Of a DNA stretch of 64,000 bases, positions 1 to 8,624 are shown piece by piece (position 1 is the first letter of the stretch; every line of letters starts with the position of its first letter). The translations under genes and the position numbers were made by a program. Source of the DNA: Phytohabitans suffuscus (GTDB taxonomy: Bacteria > Actinomycetota > Actinomycetes > Mycobacteriales > Micromonosporaceae); NCBI RefSeq assembly GCF_011764565.1, contig NZ_AP022871.1:4340320-4404319 (forward strand). Direction: 5' to 3'. Below the pieces are notes generated by a model. The model ran no database searches. It had not been told where the DNA came from and saw nothing but the letters and a program-made list of their open reading frames with translations.

Positions 1-1301
1 TCGACCTGAACTGGGTGCCCGGCCTCGACCTGCGCTTCCACCTCGGCGTGGACGGCGTCTCCTACCCCCTGGTCGTCCTCACCGCGCTCCTGACGCTGCT
101 CTGCTGCGCGTTCACGCTGTGGCGCGCCCCCGCGCCGGATTCGTCCCCGGGTAAGGGCAACACCCTGGTGGCGTTGCTGCTGGTGATCGAGGTGGGCATC
201 CTCGGCACGTTCCTCGCGCTCGACCTCGTGCTCTTCTTCGTCTTCTTCGAGGTCGTGCTCCTGCCCATGTACGCGGTGATCGCGGTCTGGGGCGGCGACG
301 GGCGGGCCCACGCGGCGCGCAAGTTCGTGCTCTACACCCTCTTCGGCTCGGTCCTGCTGCTCGTGGGCGTACTCACGGTCGTGGTGTCGGCCGGCACCGC
401 CGACATCGTCGCGCTCACCGGCGGGGGTGAGCTGTCGCGGAGCACCCAGATCGCGGCGTTCGTCCTGCTGGCGATCGCGTTCGCGGTGAAGAGTCCACTG
501 TGGCCGCTGCACACCTGGCTGCCGGACGCGCACACCCAGGCGCCCACGGTCGGCAGCGTGATCCTGGCCGGCGTGCTGCTGAAGATGGGCACGTACGGGC
601 TGATCCGGGTCGCGGTCGGCGTGGCGCCCGAGGGCGCGCGATGGGCCGCGCCGGCGCTGGGGATCCTCGCCGTGGCCGCGATCGTGGTGGGTTCGCTGGT
701 GTGCCTGGCGCAGACCGAGCTGAAGCGCCTGATCGCGTACTCCAGCGTGGGCCACATGGGCTTCGTGCTGCTCGGCATCGCCACGCTCACCACCACCGGC
801 ATCCAGGCCGCGCTCATCGGCAACGTCGCGCACGGCGTGATCACCGGCCTGCTCTTCTTCCTCGCCGGGGCGATCAAGGAGCGGGCGCACACCGGCGAGC
901 TGGCCCAGCTCGGCGGCCTGCGCGAGCGGTCGCCGTGGCTGGCCGGCCTGCTCGCCTTCGCCGCGATCGCCTCCCTGGGGCTGCCCGGACTGGCCGGCTT
1001 CTGGGGTGAGGCGTTCGCCGTCGTGGCCTCGCTGGACAAGGGCGGTCCACTCTGGACCACGCTGGCCGCGGTCGCCGCCGTGGGCGGCGCGCTCACCGCC
1101 GCGTACTTCCTCCGCCTGCTGCGCCGCGTCACCCACGGCCCGGCGGTCGGCGCGCTCGACCCGCCCGGCCTGGCCCGCGCCGAGGTGGCCGCCTGGGCGC
1201 CGCTGGTACTGCTCGCGCTGATCGTCGGTCTGCTGCCCGGGCTGGTGCTCGGCATGGCCGGTGGCCCGGTCGGCGCTCTCGTCGAGGCGGTGCGGGGATG
1301 A
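1..1301 (+). CDS. nuoM: NADH-quinone oxidoreductase subunit M (5' end outside window)
   Basis: Membrane subunit of respiratory complex I, an antiporter-like channel that couples NADH-to-quinone electron flow to proton export. The reading frame is open back to base 3, so the true start lies upstream; about 433 residues are visible. They form a chain of hydrophobic helices with the family signature HTWLPDAHTQAP (near residue 173 of the visible part) and the charged segment CLAQTELKRLIAYSS. The stop overlaps the nuoN start by 4 bp (ATGA), so the two are translationally coupled as in a normal nuoA-N operon. The visible part is intact. Confidence 0.95.
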   Translation, partial: DLNWVPGLDLRFHLGVDGVSYPLVVLTALLTLLCCAFTLWRAPAPDSSPGKGNTLVALLLVIEVGILGTFLALDLVLFFVFFEVVLLPMYAVIAVWGGDGRAHAARKFVLYTLFGSVLLLVGVLTVVVSAGTADIVALTGGGELSRSTQIAAFVLLAIAFAVKSPLWPLHTWLPDAHTQAPTVGSVILAGVLLKMGTYGLIRVAVGVAPEGARWAAPALGILAVAAIVVGSLVCLAQTELKRLIAYSSVGHMGFVLLGIATLTTTGIQAALIGNVAHGVITGLLFFLAGAIKERAHTGELAQLGGLRERSPWLAGLLAFAAIASLGLPGLAGFWGEAFAVVASLDKGGPLWTTLAAVAAVGGALTAAYFLRLLRRVTHGPAVGALDPPGLARAEVAAWAPLVLLALIVGLLPGLVLGMAGGPVGALVEAVRG

Positions 1302-2730
1302 CCCAGTCGGTGGACCACGTCGCGCTGCTGCCGGTCTACCTGGCCGCCGGCACCGCGGTACTCGTCCTGCTCACCGACCTGGTCCTGGCCCGCCGCGCCG
1401 CGGTGCTCGCGGTGGCCGCGCTCGGCGCGACCGCCACCGCCGCGGGCGCGATCGTGGTGGGGCTCGGCGACGACCGCCAGACGTTCTGCGTGCCGGATGC
1501 GTGCTCGTTCGTGTCGAACGACCGTTCCGCCCTGGTCGCGACCCTTTTCGCGCTGCTGACGCTCGGCGTGATCGGCCTCTCCACCGCGACGAGGGACGTC
1601 CCGCCGGGGGAGTACACGTTCCTGCTGGCCTGCTCGATGACCGGTGGTGTGGCGCTCGGCTCGGCCGGTGACCTGATCACGCTGATCGTGGCGCTGGAGA
1701 CGCTCACCCTGCCCCTGTACGTGCTGGTCGGCCTCCGCCGCCGCACCCTGGAGAGCGCCGAGGGCGCGGTCACGTTCTTCGTGGTCAGCGTGGTGGCCAC
1801 CGCGGTGACGCTGCTCGGCGCCGCCCTGCTGTACGCGGTGAGCGGCCGGGTCCACTTCGCCACCCTCGCCACCGGCCTGCCCGACCTCCCGCTCACCGGC
1901 GCCGCGGTGGTGCTGGTGCTGGCGGGGCTGGCGTTCAAGGTGGCCGCGGTGCCGTTCCACGCCTGGGCGCCGGCCGCGTACGACGGTGCGCCGGTCCCGA
2001 TCGCCGCCTACCTCTCCACCGCGTCCAAGCTGGGCGGCGTCGTCGCCATCCTGTACGCGGTCGTCGACGGCCTGCGCCCCGCGCTCGACCTCACCGGGCC
2101 GGCGCTCGCGGTGCTGGCCGTGCTCACCATGACGGTCGGCAACCTGGTCGCCCTCCGGCAGACCCGCATGGTGCGCCTGCTCGCCTGGTCGTCGGTGGCC
2201 CAGGCGGGATACATCCTGGCGCCGCTGGGGGCCTTCATGCTGGCCGAGGGGCGCACCGGCGAGGCGTTGCGAGTGGCTGTCGCCGCCACCGTGGCGTACA
2301 CCGTCTTCTATGTGATCCTGGAGATCGCCGCCTTCGGCGCGGTGGTGGCGCTGCGGCCGGGAGACGACGGTGGCCTCGTCGCCGACTACCGAGGTGCCGC
2401 GCGCCGCCATCCCTGGGTCGGCGCCGCCCTGGTGCTCGCGCTGGTCGGTCTCGCCGGCCTGCCCCGGGCCTGGCCGGGCTCTTCGCCAAGGTCGTCGTGG
2501 TCCGGTCGCTGCTCGACGGCGGCGCCGGCTGGCTGGCCGTGGTCGTCGCGCTCAACGCGGTGATCGGCCTCGCGTACTACGTGCGCGTCGCGGCCGTGCT
2601 GTACGGCCCCGCGCCCGCCGAGGGCACCCGGTCCCGCGTCCCGTGGGCGGTGGCGGCGGCCCTGGGCGCGGCCACGCTCGCCGCGATAGTGGTGGGCTTC
2701 ACTCCGCAGGTGGTGCTCGACCTCTCCTGA
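1298..2730 (+). CDS. nuoN: NADH-quinone oxidoreductase subunit N, apparent frameshift at 2462-2465
   Basis: Last membrane subunit of complex I and the third antiporter-like channel. Signature FHAWAPAAYDGAP lies near residue 221, in the same hydrophobic multi-helix layout as nuoM. The frame breaks at the run CCCC (2462-2465). One more C gives LPPGLAGLFAKVVVV and joins the downstream frame that ends at 2730, for 477 residues in total. The start overlaps nuoM by 4 bp. As complex I normally needs NuoN and the join is perfect family sequence, I read this as a missing base rather than a real lesion. No further nuo gene follows, as expected for the operon end. Confidence 0.88.
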
Positions 2731-2780
2731 CCTGGGCCGACTTTCAGCAAGGTCACAGGAATGCGCGGATGATGGGAGGG

Positions 2781-2804
2781 GCATCAGGTTGTTACGCCTG
2801 ATGC
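2781..2804 (+). terminator. Hairpin between nuoN and htpX
   Basis: GCATCAGG (2781-2788) pairs exactly with CCTGATGC (2797-2804) around an 8-nt loop, 50 bp after the nuoN stop. No T-tract follows, so it may be a weak terminator or a structure in the htpX leader. Confidence 0.35.
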
Positions 2805-2845
2805 CGGGCCCCTTCCGGTCCCGGGTCCTGAAGGAGTGAGTGATC

Positions 2846-3727
2846 GTGCACAGGCACTGGAACGGTCTCAAGACGGCCGCTCTGCTCGGCCTGCTCTCCG
2901 GTATCGTCCTGGCCCTCGGCTACTGGTTCGGCGGCAGCGGCGGCCTGGTCATCGCGGTGGTCATCGCGCTGGGCATCAACGCCGTCAGCTACTTCTGGTC
3001 CGACAAGATCGCGCTGCGGTCGATGCGGGCCAAGCCGGTCAGCGAGGCCGAGTTTCCCGCCCTGTACCAGATGGTGCGGGAGCTCTCGACCCAGGCGGGC
3101 CAGCCGATGCCCCGGCTGTACGTGAGCCCCACGATGCAGCCCAACGCCTTCGCCACCGGTCGTAACCCGCGTCACGCGGCGGTCGCGGTGACGCAGGGCA
3201 TCACCCAGATTCTCGACTACCGCGAGCTGCGGGGCGTCATCGGCCACGAGCTCTCGCACGTCTACAACCGCGACATCCTGATCTCCAGCGTGGCCGGCGC
3301 GCTCGCGACGATCATCACGTTCGTCGCCAACATCGCGCTGTTCATCCCGCTGGGCGGCGGGGACGACGACGAGGGCGTCAACCCGGCGGTACTGCTGCTG
3401 ATGGTGATCCTCGGCCCGATCGCGGCCTCGGTCATCCAGCTGGCGATCAGCCGCAGCCGCGAGTACCAGGCCGACGCCTCCGGCGCGCGGCTGACCAACG
3501 ACCCGCTGGCGCTGGCCTCGGCGCTCCGTAAGATCCACTACGGCGCGCAGAAGCTGCCCCTCCCGCCGGAGGGCCAGCTCACCAGCACCGCACACCTCAT
3601 GATCGACAACCCGTTCAAGGGCGGCGGCATCGCGTCGCTGTTCTCGACCCACCCGCCGATGGCCGAGCGGGTGCGCCGCCTGGAGCAGATGGCCGCCAAC
3701 TCCGGCCCGGTCCAGTTCCAGCGGTAG
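2846..3727 (+). CDS. htpX: Membrane zinc metalloprotease HtpX (peptidase M48)
   Basis: Membrane-embedded zinc endopeptidase of protein quality control that degrades damaged membrane proteins. Two N-terminal transmembrane helices (about residues 9-50) precede the zinc motif HELSH at residues 134-138, two further helices, and the third ligand Glu206 in SREYQAD. The GTG at 2846 is preferred because AAGGAG (2831-2836) sits 9 nt before it and it gives the family start [15 protein letters not shown]; an in-frame GTG at 2840 would be too close to that ribosome site. Length (293 residues) is normal for the actinobacterial form. Monocistronic, with a hairpin terminator just after. Confidence 0.95.
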   Translation: MHRHWNGLKTAALLGLLSGIVLALGYWFGGSGGLVIAVVIALGINAVSYFWSDKIALRSMRAKPVSEAEFPALYQMVRELSTQAGQPMPRLYVSPTMQPNAFATGRNPRHAAVAVTQGITQILDYRELRGVIGHELSHVYNRDILISSVAGALATIITFVANIALFIPLGGGDDDEGVNPAVLLLMVILGPIAASVIQLAISRSREYQADASGARLTNDPLALASALRKIHYGAQKLPLPPEGQLTSTAHLMIDNPFKGGGIASLFSTHPPMAERVRRLEQMAANSGPVQFQR

Positions 3728-3745
3728 TCCGTACCACCTCTCTCG

Positions 3746-3776
3746 ACGGGCCCGGGGTCACACACTCCGGGCCCGT
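3746..3776 (+). terminator. Rho-independent-like terminator after htpX
   Basis: ACGGGCCCGG (3746-3755) and CCGGGCCCGT (3767-3776) form a perfect 10-bp GC stem with an 11-nt loop, 19 bp after the htpX stop and followed by TAAAC. Confidence 0.6.
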
Positions 3777-3850
3777 AAACATGTGGCCACGAGCCGGGGA
3801 TCTTGGTTAGGGTCAGACGGGTCTTTCGGTCATTACATGGGAGGTGCGCC

Positions 3851-5116
3851 GTGGCCGCGCTGCGCCAGTATTCGGCGGTCTGGCGGATCCCCGGCGCTCC
3901 GGTCCTCCTGGTGGTCGGCATCGTCGCCCGGCTCGGCATCGGCATGACCCCGCTGGCGCTGCTGCTCCTCGTGGCGCAGGCCACCGACCGCTACACGGTC
4001 GCCGCGATCGCGGGCGGCATCTACGCGGTGGCCGGCGCCGCGCTCAGCCCCGTGGCGGGGCGGGTCGCCGACCGGATCGGCCCGTCGCCGGTACTCCTGC
4101 TGACCGGCATCGCCCACCCCATCGCGCTCGGCGTGCTGCTGCTGGCCAGCCGGCTGGACGCGCTGACGGTGATCTTCGCGGCCTCGGCGGTGGCGGGCGC
4201 GACGTACCCGCCGCTGAGCGCCGCCATCCGCGGCGCCTGGAACGACCTCACCGAACCCGGCAGCGGCCGCCACCACATCCGCGGCGCGGCGCTGGCGGCG
4301 GAGACCACGCTCTTCGAGCTCGTGTTCGTCTTCGGCCCGCTGCTCGTCGCAGGCTTCGTGCTCTTCGCCAGCCCGGCGGCCGCGATCCTGGGAGCCGCGG
4401 TGGTCACCCTGGTCGGCACCGTCACCGTCGCCCGTGGCAAGGCCATGCGCGGCTGGCGCCGCCACCCGGTCGAGGAGCACACCCGTGGCCTCGGCCCGCT
4501 GCGGGTCAACGGCTTTCCGGCGCTGCTGGTGTGCGTGGCGGGCCTGGGTACGGCGTTCGGCGCCGCCGGGGTGATCGTGCCCGCGTACGCCGGACAGCAC
4601 AGCGAGGGCGACAGCCTGGGCGGCGTGCTGCTCGCGCTGTGGGCGCTGGGCAGCGCGGCCGGCGGCTTCTGGTTCGGCACCCGGCCGGCGGTGCGCAACC
4701 AGGCGAGGCAGTTCGCGCTGCTGCTCGCGGCGCTGGCGGCGACGTTCGCCCTGTACGCGCTCATGCCCCACCCGGTCGCGCTCGGCATCGCCCTGGCCGC
4801 CGGCGGCGCCACGATCGCGCCCGCCCTCACGCTCGAAAACAACATGGTCGGCCGTATCGCGCCGGTCAGCATGCTGAACGAGGCCTACACCTGGGTCATC
4901 ACCGTCGCGGTCGGCTCGTCCGCCCTGGGCGGCTCGGTGTCCGGGCTGATCGTCGACCAGCCCGGCGGCGTACCGTGGGCGTTCCTCTTCGCGGGTGCCG
5001 CGGTGGGCGTCGCGGCCGTGGTGGCCGGACTCCCGTCCGGGTCGATCGCCCGCGCCGACGCCCAGGCGACGGCACGGATCGACCAGGCGCTGGCCGCGAC
5101 CGCTAGCGGTAGTTAG
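3851..5116 (+). CDS. Major facilitator superfamily transporter
   Basis: Predicted 421-residue inner-membrane transporter with about 12 hydrophobic helices. Helix 1-2 region [18 protein letters not shown] and the loop motif GRVADRIG (residues 75-82 region) match the MFS cytoplasmic loop signature. The substrate cannot be told from sequence; this group is often annotated as drug or sugar efflux. GTG at 3851 is chosen because GGGAGG lies about 6 nt upstream and it directly precedes the hydrophobic region. The 3' end overlaps the convergent yajQ gene by 14 bp, so the two stop codons interlock with no room for a separate terminator. Confidence 0.85.
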   Translation: MAALRQYSAVWRIPGAPVLLVVGIVARLGIGMTPLALLLLVAQATDRYTVAAIAGGIYAVAGAALSPVAGRVADRIGPSPVLLLTGIAHPIALGVLLLASRLDALTVIFAASAVAGATYPPLSAAIRGAWNDLTEPGSGRHHIRGAALAAETTLFELVFVFGPLLVAGFVLFASPAAAILGAAVVTLVGTVTVARGKAMRGWRRHPVEEHTRGLGPLRVNGFPALLVCVAGLGTAFGAAGVIVPAYAGQHSEGDSLGGVLLALWALGSAAGGFWFGTRPAVRNQARQFALLLAALAATFALYALMPHPVALGIALAAGGATIAPALTLENNMVGRIAPVSMLNEAYTWVITVAVGSSALGGSVSGLIVDQPGGVPWAFLFAGAAVGVAAVVAGLPSGSIARADAQATARIDQALAATASGS

Positions 5117-5597
5117 TGAACTGCAGCGCGATCCCGAAGTCCGACGACTTCAGCAGGCTGATCACGGCCTGAAGGTCGTCCTTCTTCTTGCCGGTGACGC
5201 GCAGCTGGTCACCCTGGATCTGCGCCTGCACACCCTTGGGCCCCTCGTCCCGGATGGCCTTGCTGATCGCCTTGGCCTTCTCCTGGTCGATACCCTGGAT
5301 GATCTTGCAGTCGATCTTCGACGTCTTGCCGGAGGTCCGCGGCTCGCCCGCGTCCAGCGCCTTCAGCGAGATGTTGCGCTTGACCAACTTCTCCCTGAAC
5401 ACCTCGAGCGCCGCCCGGACCCGGTCCTCGGTCTCCGCCTGGAGGCTGACCGCCTCCTCGCCCGACCAGGAGATCTGCGCGCCCGTGCCGCGGAAGTCGA
5501 ACCGCGTGCTGAGCTCCTTCTCCGCCTGCCGGAGAGCGTTGTCGATCTCCTGCCGGTCGACCTTGCTGACGATGTCGAACGACGGGTTGGCTGCCAT
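5103..5597 (-). CDS. yajQ: YajQ family cyclic-di-GMP/nucleotide-binding protein (DUF520)
   Basis: Cytoplasmic 164-residue protein of the YajQ family, which binds nucleic acid, nucleotides and in some bacteria c-di-GMP. Typical sequence runs throughout: start [18 protein letters not shown], middle [12 protein letters not shown], and the basic [17 protein letters not shown]. Length is exactly that of the family. The start ATG (minus strand, 5597) has AGGAG about 8 nt upstream. It is convergent with the MFS gene and divergent from tRNA-Tyr. A c-di-GMP role is possible given the GGDEF-EAL gene 3 kb away, but that link is inference only. Confidence 0.93.
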   Translation of the reverse strand: MAANPSFDIVSKVDRQEIDNALRQAEKELSTRFDFRGTGAQISWSGEEAVSLQAETEDRVRAALEVFREKLVKRNISLKALDAGEPRTSGKTSKIDCKIIQGIDQEKAKAISKAIRDEGPKGVQAQIQGDQLRVTGKKKDDLQAVISLLKSSDFGIALQFTNYR

Positions 5598-5665
5598 AGG
5601 TCATGCTCCTGCTTTGTGGCGATATGAAGATGTTCCGGGGCCAGTGACCCCCTGACCGTACCCGG

Positions 5666-5696
5666 TTGCGGGACTGCCCACCGTAACCGCTATCCT
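5666..5696 (+). promoter_or_regulatory. Candidate promoter of tRNA-Tyr
   Basis: A -35-like TTGCGG (5666-5671) and -10 TATCCT (5691-5696) separated by 19 bp lie 38 bp before the mature tRNA. The spacing is slightly long. Confidence 0.4.
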
Positions 5697-5734
5697 TGCC
5701 TTCGCCGCCGCGACGACCGTGGCGGCACGCCCTA

Positions 5735-5815
5735 GGCGGGTTGCCCGAGCGGCCAATGGGAGCGGACTGTAAATCCGTCGCGAAAGCTACAGAGGTTCGA
5801 ATCCTCTACCCGCCA
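5735..5815 (+). tRNA. tRNA-Tyr (anticodon GTA)
   Basis: Acceptor arms GGCGGGT (5735-5741) and ACCCGCC (5808-5814) pair fully, with discriminator A at 5815. The anticodon loop reads CTGTAAA, giving GTA for tyrosine, and the long variable arm is that of a class II tRNA. The T-arm is AGAGGTTCGAATCCTCT. CCA is not encoded. The gene borders an accessory patch with an integrase remnant, a common integration target. Confidence 0.96.
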
Positions 5816-5829
5816 CAGGCTCTGAAATC

Positions 5830-5862
5830 GGCCTCTGACCTGCTGCTCGCTGGTCAGGGGCC
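5830..5862 (+). terminator. Terminator of tRNA-Tyr
   Basis: GGCCTCTGACC (5830-5840) pairs with GGTCAGGGGCC (5852-5862), an 11-bp stem with one G-T pair, followed by GATCTTGT. A similar hairpin with the same downstream sequence recurs at 7576-7606. Confidence 0.65.
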
Positions 5863-5910
5863 GATCTTGTCGTATCCGGGCGAGTCCAGCTCGGTCCCGC
5901 CGTCCACGGC

Positions 5911-5941
5911 GTGTTGTGGGCAGATAGTGGGCGGGTTGATC
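5911..5941 (+). repeat. Left copy of an imperfect direct repeat flanking the integrase/cassette patch
   Basis: The core TGTGGGCAGATAGTGGGCG, followed by a TTGATC, matches the copy at 7134-7165 (TGTGGGCGGATCGTGGGCG ... TTGATC) at 17 of 19 core positions. The pair brackets the integrase remnant and the two-gene cassette closely, as attachment-site scars would. That interpretation is inference. Confidence 0.5.
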
Positions 5942-6029
5942 TTGCCTCTGACCTGCTGGGTTTCCTAGCCATCCCGGGGCCTGAGCGCCTGGGGTGTGGC
6001 CCTGGTGACGGGCGGCTCTCCGGGCAGCT

Positions 6030-6228
6030 GGCCAGCTCGATCTACGACCGCTGGTGGAAGCTCGCCTGGGACAGACGCTGACTCCGGCCCAGGTCGCGTC
6101 GCCGCTGGCTCGCCGTCTGTACGACCTGCGGCACGCGGCTCAACGCTGGCCTGCTGTCAATGGAGGTCGCCCGGCGGCTCGGCCACGGGGTGGCGGTCCT
6201 GCTCTGCGTGTACGCGAACCTCGGATGA
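6030..6228 (+). pseudogene. Tyrosine-recombinase (phage integrase) 3' remnant
   Basis: Only the catalytic C-terminal part of a site-specific tyrosine recombinase is left, split over frames. One frame reads TPAQVASPLARRLYDLRHAA, carrying the box II Arg-His. After a shift the sequence continues NAGLLSMEVARRLGHGVAVL and then CVYANLG before a stop at 6226-6228, which keeps the LGH motif histidine and the nucleophile Tyr context VYAN. The N-terminal DNA-binding part is missing. Its place right after tRNA-Tyr and inside a direct repeat pair marks a decayed integration event. It cannot encode an active enzyme in this form. Confidence 0.75.
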
Positions 6229-6368
6229 GCTGGAATCCACGACTTGACTCCGTCTCTGTCGCTTGAGACGCAGCCTCAACTAGTCACCTGACTAGGCAAT
6301 CTCGCTCATAGCGGCGAAACTTGTCAGAGGCTACCGCTACCGTAGCCCCAACCTAGAAGGAGGCGACC

Positions 6369-6575
6369 ATGGCTACGGACACGCAGACGGACCCGGCCGC
6401 CACCGTGGATGAGATGACCCCCGAGGAGCAGCGTGCCCTCCTTGAGAGCGAGGCACGGCGGAATCTCAACATGAGTGCCGACGAGTTCGCGGCGAAGTGG
6501 CGAGCTGGTGAGTTCCGGGGTAACGAGGATCCGAAGGTTACCCAGGTAGCTATGCTTCTCCCCGATGCCTGGTAG
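6369..6575 (+). CDS. Small acidic protein, first gene of an overlapping two-gene cassette
   Basis: A 68-residue soluble acidic protein that I do not recognise. AGAAGGAGG stands 7-8 nt before the ATG, one of the strongest ribosome sites in the window. The N-terminus (residues 1-15) is polar and disordered-looking. The rest (MTPEEQRALLESEARRNLNM, then SADEFAAKWRAGEFRG) should be helical and resembles in size and style the short first partner of many actinobacterial toxin-antitoxin pairs. Its last 11 bp overlap the start of the next gene, implying coupled translation. Its position beside the integrase remnant suggests horizontal origin. Function unknown; the antitoxin idea is inference. Confidence 0.7.
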   Translation: MATDTQTDPAATVDEMTPEEQRALLESEARRNLNMSADEFAAKWRAGEFRGNEDPKVTQVAMLLPDAW

Positions 6576-7122
6576 CAGCCCATATGAGGCGTCCAGCGCC
6601 TTCGTCGGGCCGCTCGCTGAGGCGTTGAGCTGTGTCGCACATGGGAAGATCACAGCTTCTGCGGGCGGCAAGAACGATCTGAACAAGGTTCACGAACTCC
6701 ACCTCACCGGTATCGCGGGTGATGGCTACGTGCGCCTGCGCGGTGACCGGCGGATCGAGATGCGCGCACGGATGTTCTACGAGATCATCAGGGACCCCCG
6801 TCCCGGCTACGGTCCGTTCAGAATCACAACGAGGGGCTACGACTACTCCCTCCGTACGTCCGACGGCTTGGCTGTGGTCGACTACCACTGGCATCCGTTG
6901 GGTCAGTCCCACGAGAAGGACCCGCACCTGCACATCGGTGCCGCCCAGCTCCGTCCTGATTCCGTCCTGAGCAACAAGGACCACCTGCCAAGCGGGCGGA
7001 TCACTGTGGAGAGCGTCGTCCGCACCGCCATCGAGTCCGGAGCGACTCCGCTTCAGCCAGACTGGGAGACGCGACTTGCCGGCACGGAGTATCGCCACGT
7101 GCTCCACCGCTCCTGGCACTAA
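6565..7122 (+). CDS. Unknown 185-residue His-rich protein, second gene of the cassette
   Basis: The start ATG (6565) lies inside the last codons of the upstream 68-residue gene in another frame, so the two are almost surely co-translated. The protein has no signal peptide or membrane helix. Residues 50-110 look like alternating beta strands (GDGYVRLRGDRRIEMRARMF). Residues 106-140 carry a histidine cluster, DYHWHP (H108, H110), H116, PHLHIG (H121, H123) and H140, which could bind metal or form an active site. I do not recognise the family. The pairing with a small acidic partner and a mobile-element setting fits a toxin-antitoxin or defence module, but that is inference. Confidence 0.72.
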   Translation: MPGSSPYEASSAFVGPLAEALSCVAHGKITASAGGKNDLNKVHELHLTGIAGDGYVRLRGDRRIEMRARMFYEIIRDPRPGYGPFRITTRGYDYSLRTSDGLAVVDYHWHPLGQSHEKDPHLHIGAAQLRPDSVLSNKDHLPSGRITVESVVRTAIESGATPLQPDWETRLAGTEYRHVLHRSWH

Positions 7123-7133
7123 GCGCCCTGTGG

Positions 7134-7165
7134 GTGTGGGCGGATCGTGGGCGTGGGCTTGATCC
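7134..7165 (+). repeat. Right copy of the imperfect direct repeat flanking the patch
   Basis: TGTGGGCGGATCGTGGGCG with GGCTTGATCC behind it, 12 bp after the cassette stop. Partner of 5911-5941. Confidence 0.5.
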
Positions 7166-7204
7166 ACTGCCTCAGTCGATGGCGAAACGCCCGGTCAGAG
7201 GCAG

Positions 7205-7393
7205 TTGTACGCAGCGGCGCAGATCGGGTGGTACTTGCTGGCCGAGCAGGGTTCGGACGGGCTGCTGTTGCGGCTGTGCCGCCTAGAGGGCGCGCACTAC
7301 GTCGAACACGCCGTGGCCACGAGCGGCACTGTGCTCGCTTCGGACCGACCATTCCCCTTCCAGCTCGACACCAGCGCGCTGCTAGGCCGGTAG
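7205..7393 (+). pseudogene. Uma2-family (PD-(D/E)XK) endonuclease, C-terminal fragment
   Basis: The segment [14 protein letters not shown], then [13 protein letters not shown] and [14 protein letters not shown], is the C-terminal third of the Uma2 putative restriction endonuclease family, which is expanded in actinobacteria. The upstream two thirds, with the catalytic Glu/Asp residues, are absent. The frame is open a little way upstream (TPGQRQ) but no start or core domain is found. It is therefore a relic, consistent with repeated insertion and decay behind tRNA-Tyr. Confidence 0.65.
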
Positions 7394-7411
7394 CGCCAGG
7401 CCGTCACATCC

Positions 7412-7549
7412 ATGGTTGACGTGCCGGACCTACTCATGAGGGCATACGAACGGGAACGGCTCGGAGACGCCGCGATCAGCAGAGACGCGGGGGAATACGC
7501 GGGGGAGACGACCGGCTCTGACCGAGAGCCGCAGGTCAAGGCCGGTTAG
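7412..7549 (+). other. Short open frame of doubtful coding status (45 codons)
   Basis: An ATG frame reading DVPDLLMRAYERERLGDAAI and ending at TAG (7547-7549), 26 bp before a terminator-like hairpin. It has no clear ribosome site. It could be the tail of a lost gene rather than a gene of its own. Confidence 0.2.
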
Positions 7550-7575
7550 ACGGTTGGGCTGTAAATAGGGAAACC

Positions 7576-7606
7576 GGCCCCGACCAGCCTGCCGCTGGCC
7601 GGGGCC
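7576..7606 (+). terminator. Terminator-like hairpin resembling that of tRNA-Tyr
   Basis: GGCCCCGACC (7576-7585) pairs with GGCCGGGGCC (7597-7606) with one mismatch, followed by GATCTTTG. Stem, tail and next 20 bp resemble 5830-5884. Confidence 0.5.
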
Positions 7607-7631
7607 GATCTTTGTTGTGTCCGGGCGCGAG
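7601..7631 (+). repeat. Second copy of the tRNA-Tyr downstream flank
   Basis: GGGGCCGATCTTTGTTGTGT then CCGGGCGCGAG here matches GGGGCCGATCTTGTCGTATC then CGGGCGAG at 5857-5884 with a few changes. The two copies are 1.74 kb apart and enclose the whole accessory patch. Confidence 0.45.
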
Positions 7632-8624
7632 TGGGCGTCCCCGATGGCCCGCGATGACCTTGTGCGTTCGCCCGGAGCGGCCGGAGTGTGCCGGATGCCG
7701 GCCGTGATCGGGTTTCTTGGCTCCCTGGGCCTATACAGCACTGGCGGTGAGATAGCTGTCGGCATTCGGACATCGCAACGACCAACCACGCGGGTGCCGG
7801 CCCTTTGAACGAAAGCCCTGGCGAATGGGGTTCCACTGGGAAGCTGGGTCTTCGGCCGGCGGTCACTGTGTGTAGTCAGGGCTCGGATGGGCCGGGCGTC
7901 GGGGTGGTGGGTAGTGGGGATCAACCCGGTAAAAGGGGCGCGGTAGGGCGCCGTGCGTGGTCGTGCGTTAGGGCGATCTGTGTATCGGCCGTTCGGCTCG
8001 ATTGCGACAAAAGTGCGGGGCGGTAATTCGTCCGTGTGAGTTCTCGAATGCGTCGTGGGCTGCTCTCTGAACCGCCGGATCGGGTAGTGGATACGTGTTT
8101 CAGTGGCGTATCTCGTGGCGCCAGAACTGTCCCGCCGCGCGATGTGTCGATGATTGTCGTTGCTTACTCAACCGTCATCGAATAGGGTTTGATAAAAGCG
8201 AGCGAATGAGCAGATGCAACCGGCGGTTCGGGAAGTTCGGATGGTCAGGGTCCCGCGGAGCTCCAAGATCGACTTGTCCGGGGCCCCGCGACGTGCGGGG
8301 AGGCCAGCGCAAGGTAGGGCGAGGTGGCTCGAAGTGGAAGGGCCAGGCAAGTCCGGACAAAGGTGACGGAGTGTCATAGCCCACAAATCCCGCGCAAAGT
8401 GAGCGGCGTGTCAAACAGCAAGCCGGGAAAATCGGTCCTTTCCCAACGCAATGCGGGTGCGGACGAGGCCGTGAAACCTTGCGCAGGCCCGGCCTCCTAA
8501 TGTCCCGCTAAGTTTCCGGTCAGCCGTTCAGCCATGTTTTTCGCGCAGTGTGGGTCTAAGCCGTCGATCAGGATGTCTCCGGGGCGTCTTGTGTGGCACG
8601 ATCAGTGCAACCCAAGTTCGTGCA
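7632..8624 (+). other. About 1 kb without a supportable gene
   Basis: Base composition is less GC-rich than neighbouring genes, and no frame on either strand shows codon bias, a good ribosome site or a recognisable domain. Short frames exist (for example 7805-8026 and 8095-8379) but look random. It is probably decayed element DNA plus the upstream region of the peptide gene at 8657. Confidence 0.5.

Noticed and set aside
332-2410. Long minus-strand frame opposite nuoM/nuoN
   Set aside because: Antisense shadow with Arg/Gly/His-rich random-looking translation. Similar shadows at 3833-4771, 8854-10722, 27941-29980, 42401-44701, 47072-49630 and 60484-61926 were also left out.
7805-8026. 73-codon plus-strand frame in the gene-poor region
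   Set aside because: No ribosome site, no codon bias, no recognisable segment; ends in unstructured Ser/Gly/Val sequence.
8095-8379. 94-codon plus-strand frame in the gene-poor region
   Set aside because: Cys/Arg/Trp-rich random composition and no start site signal.
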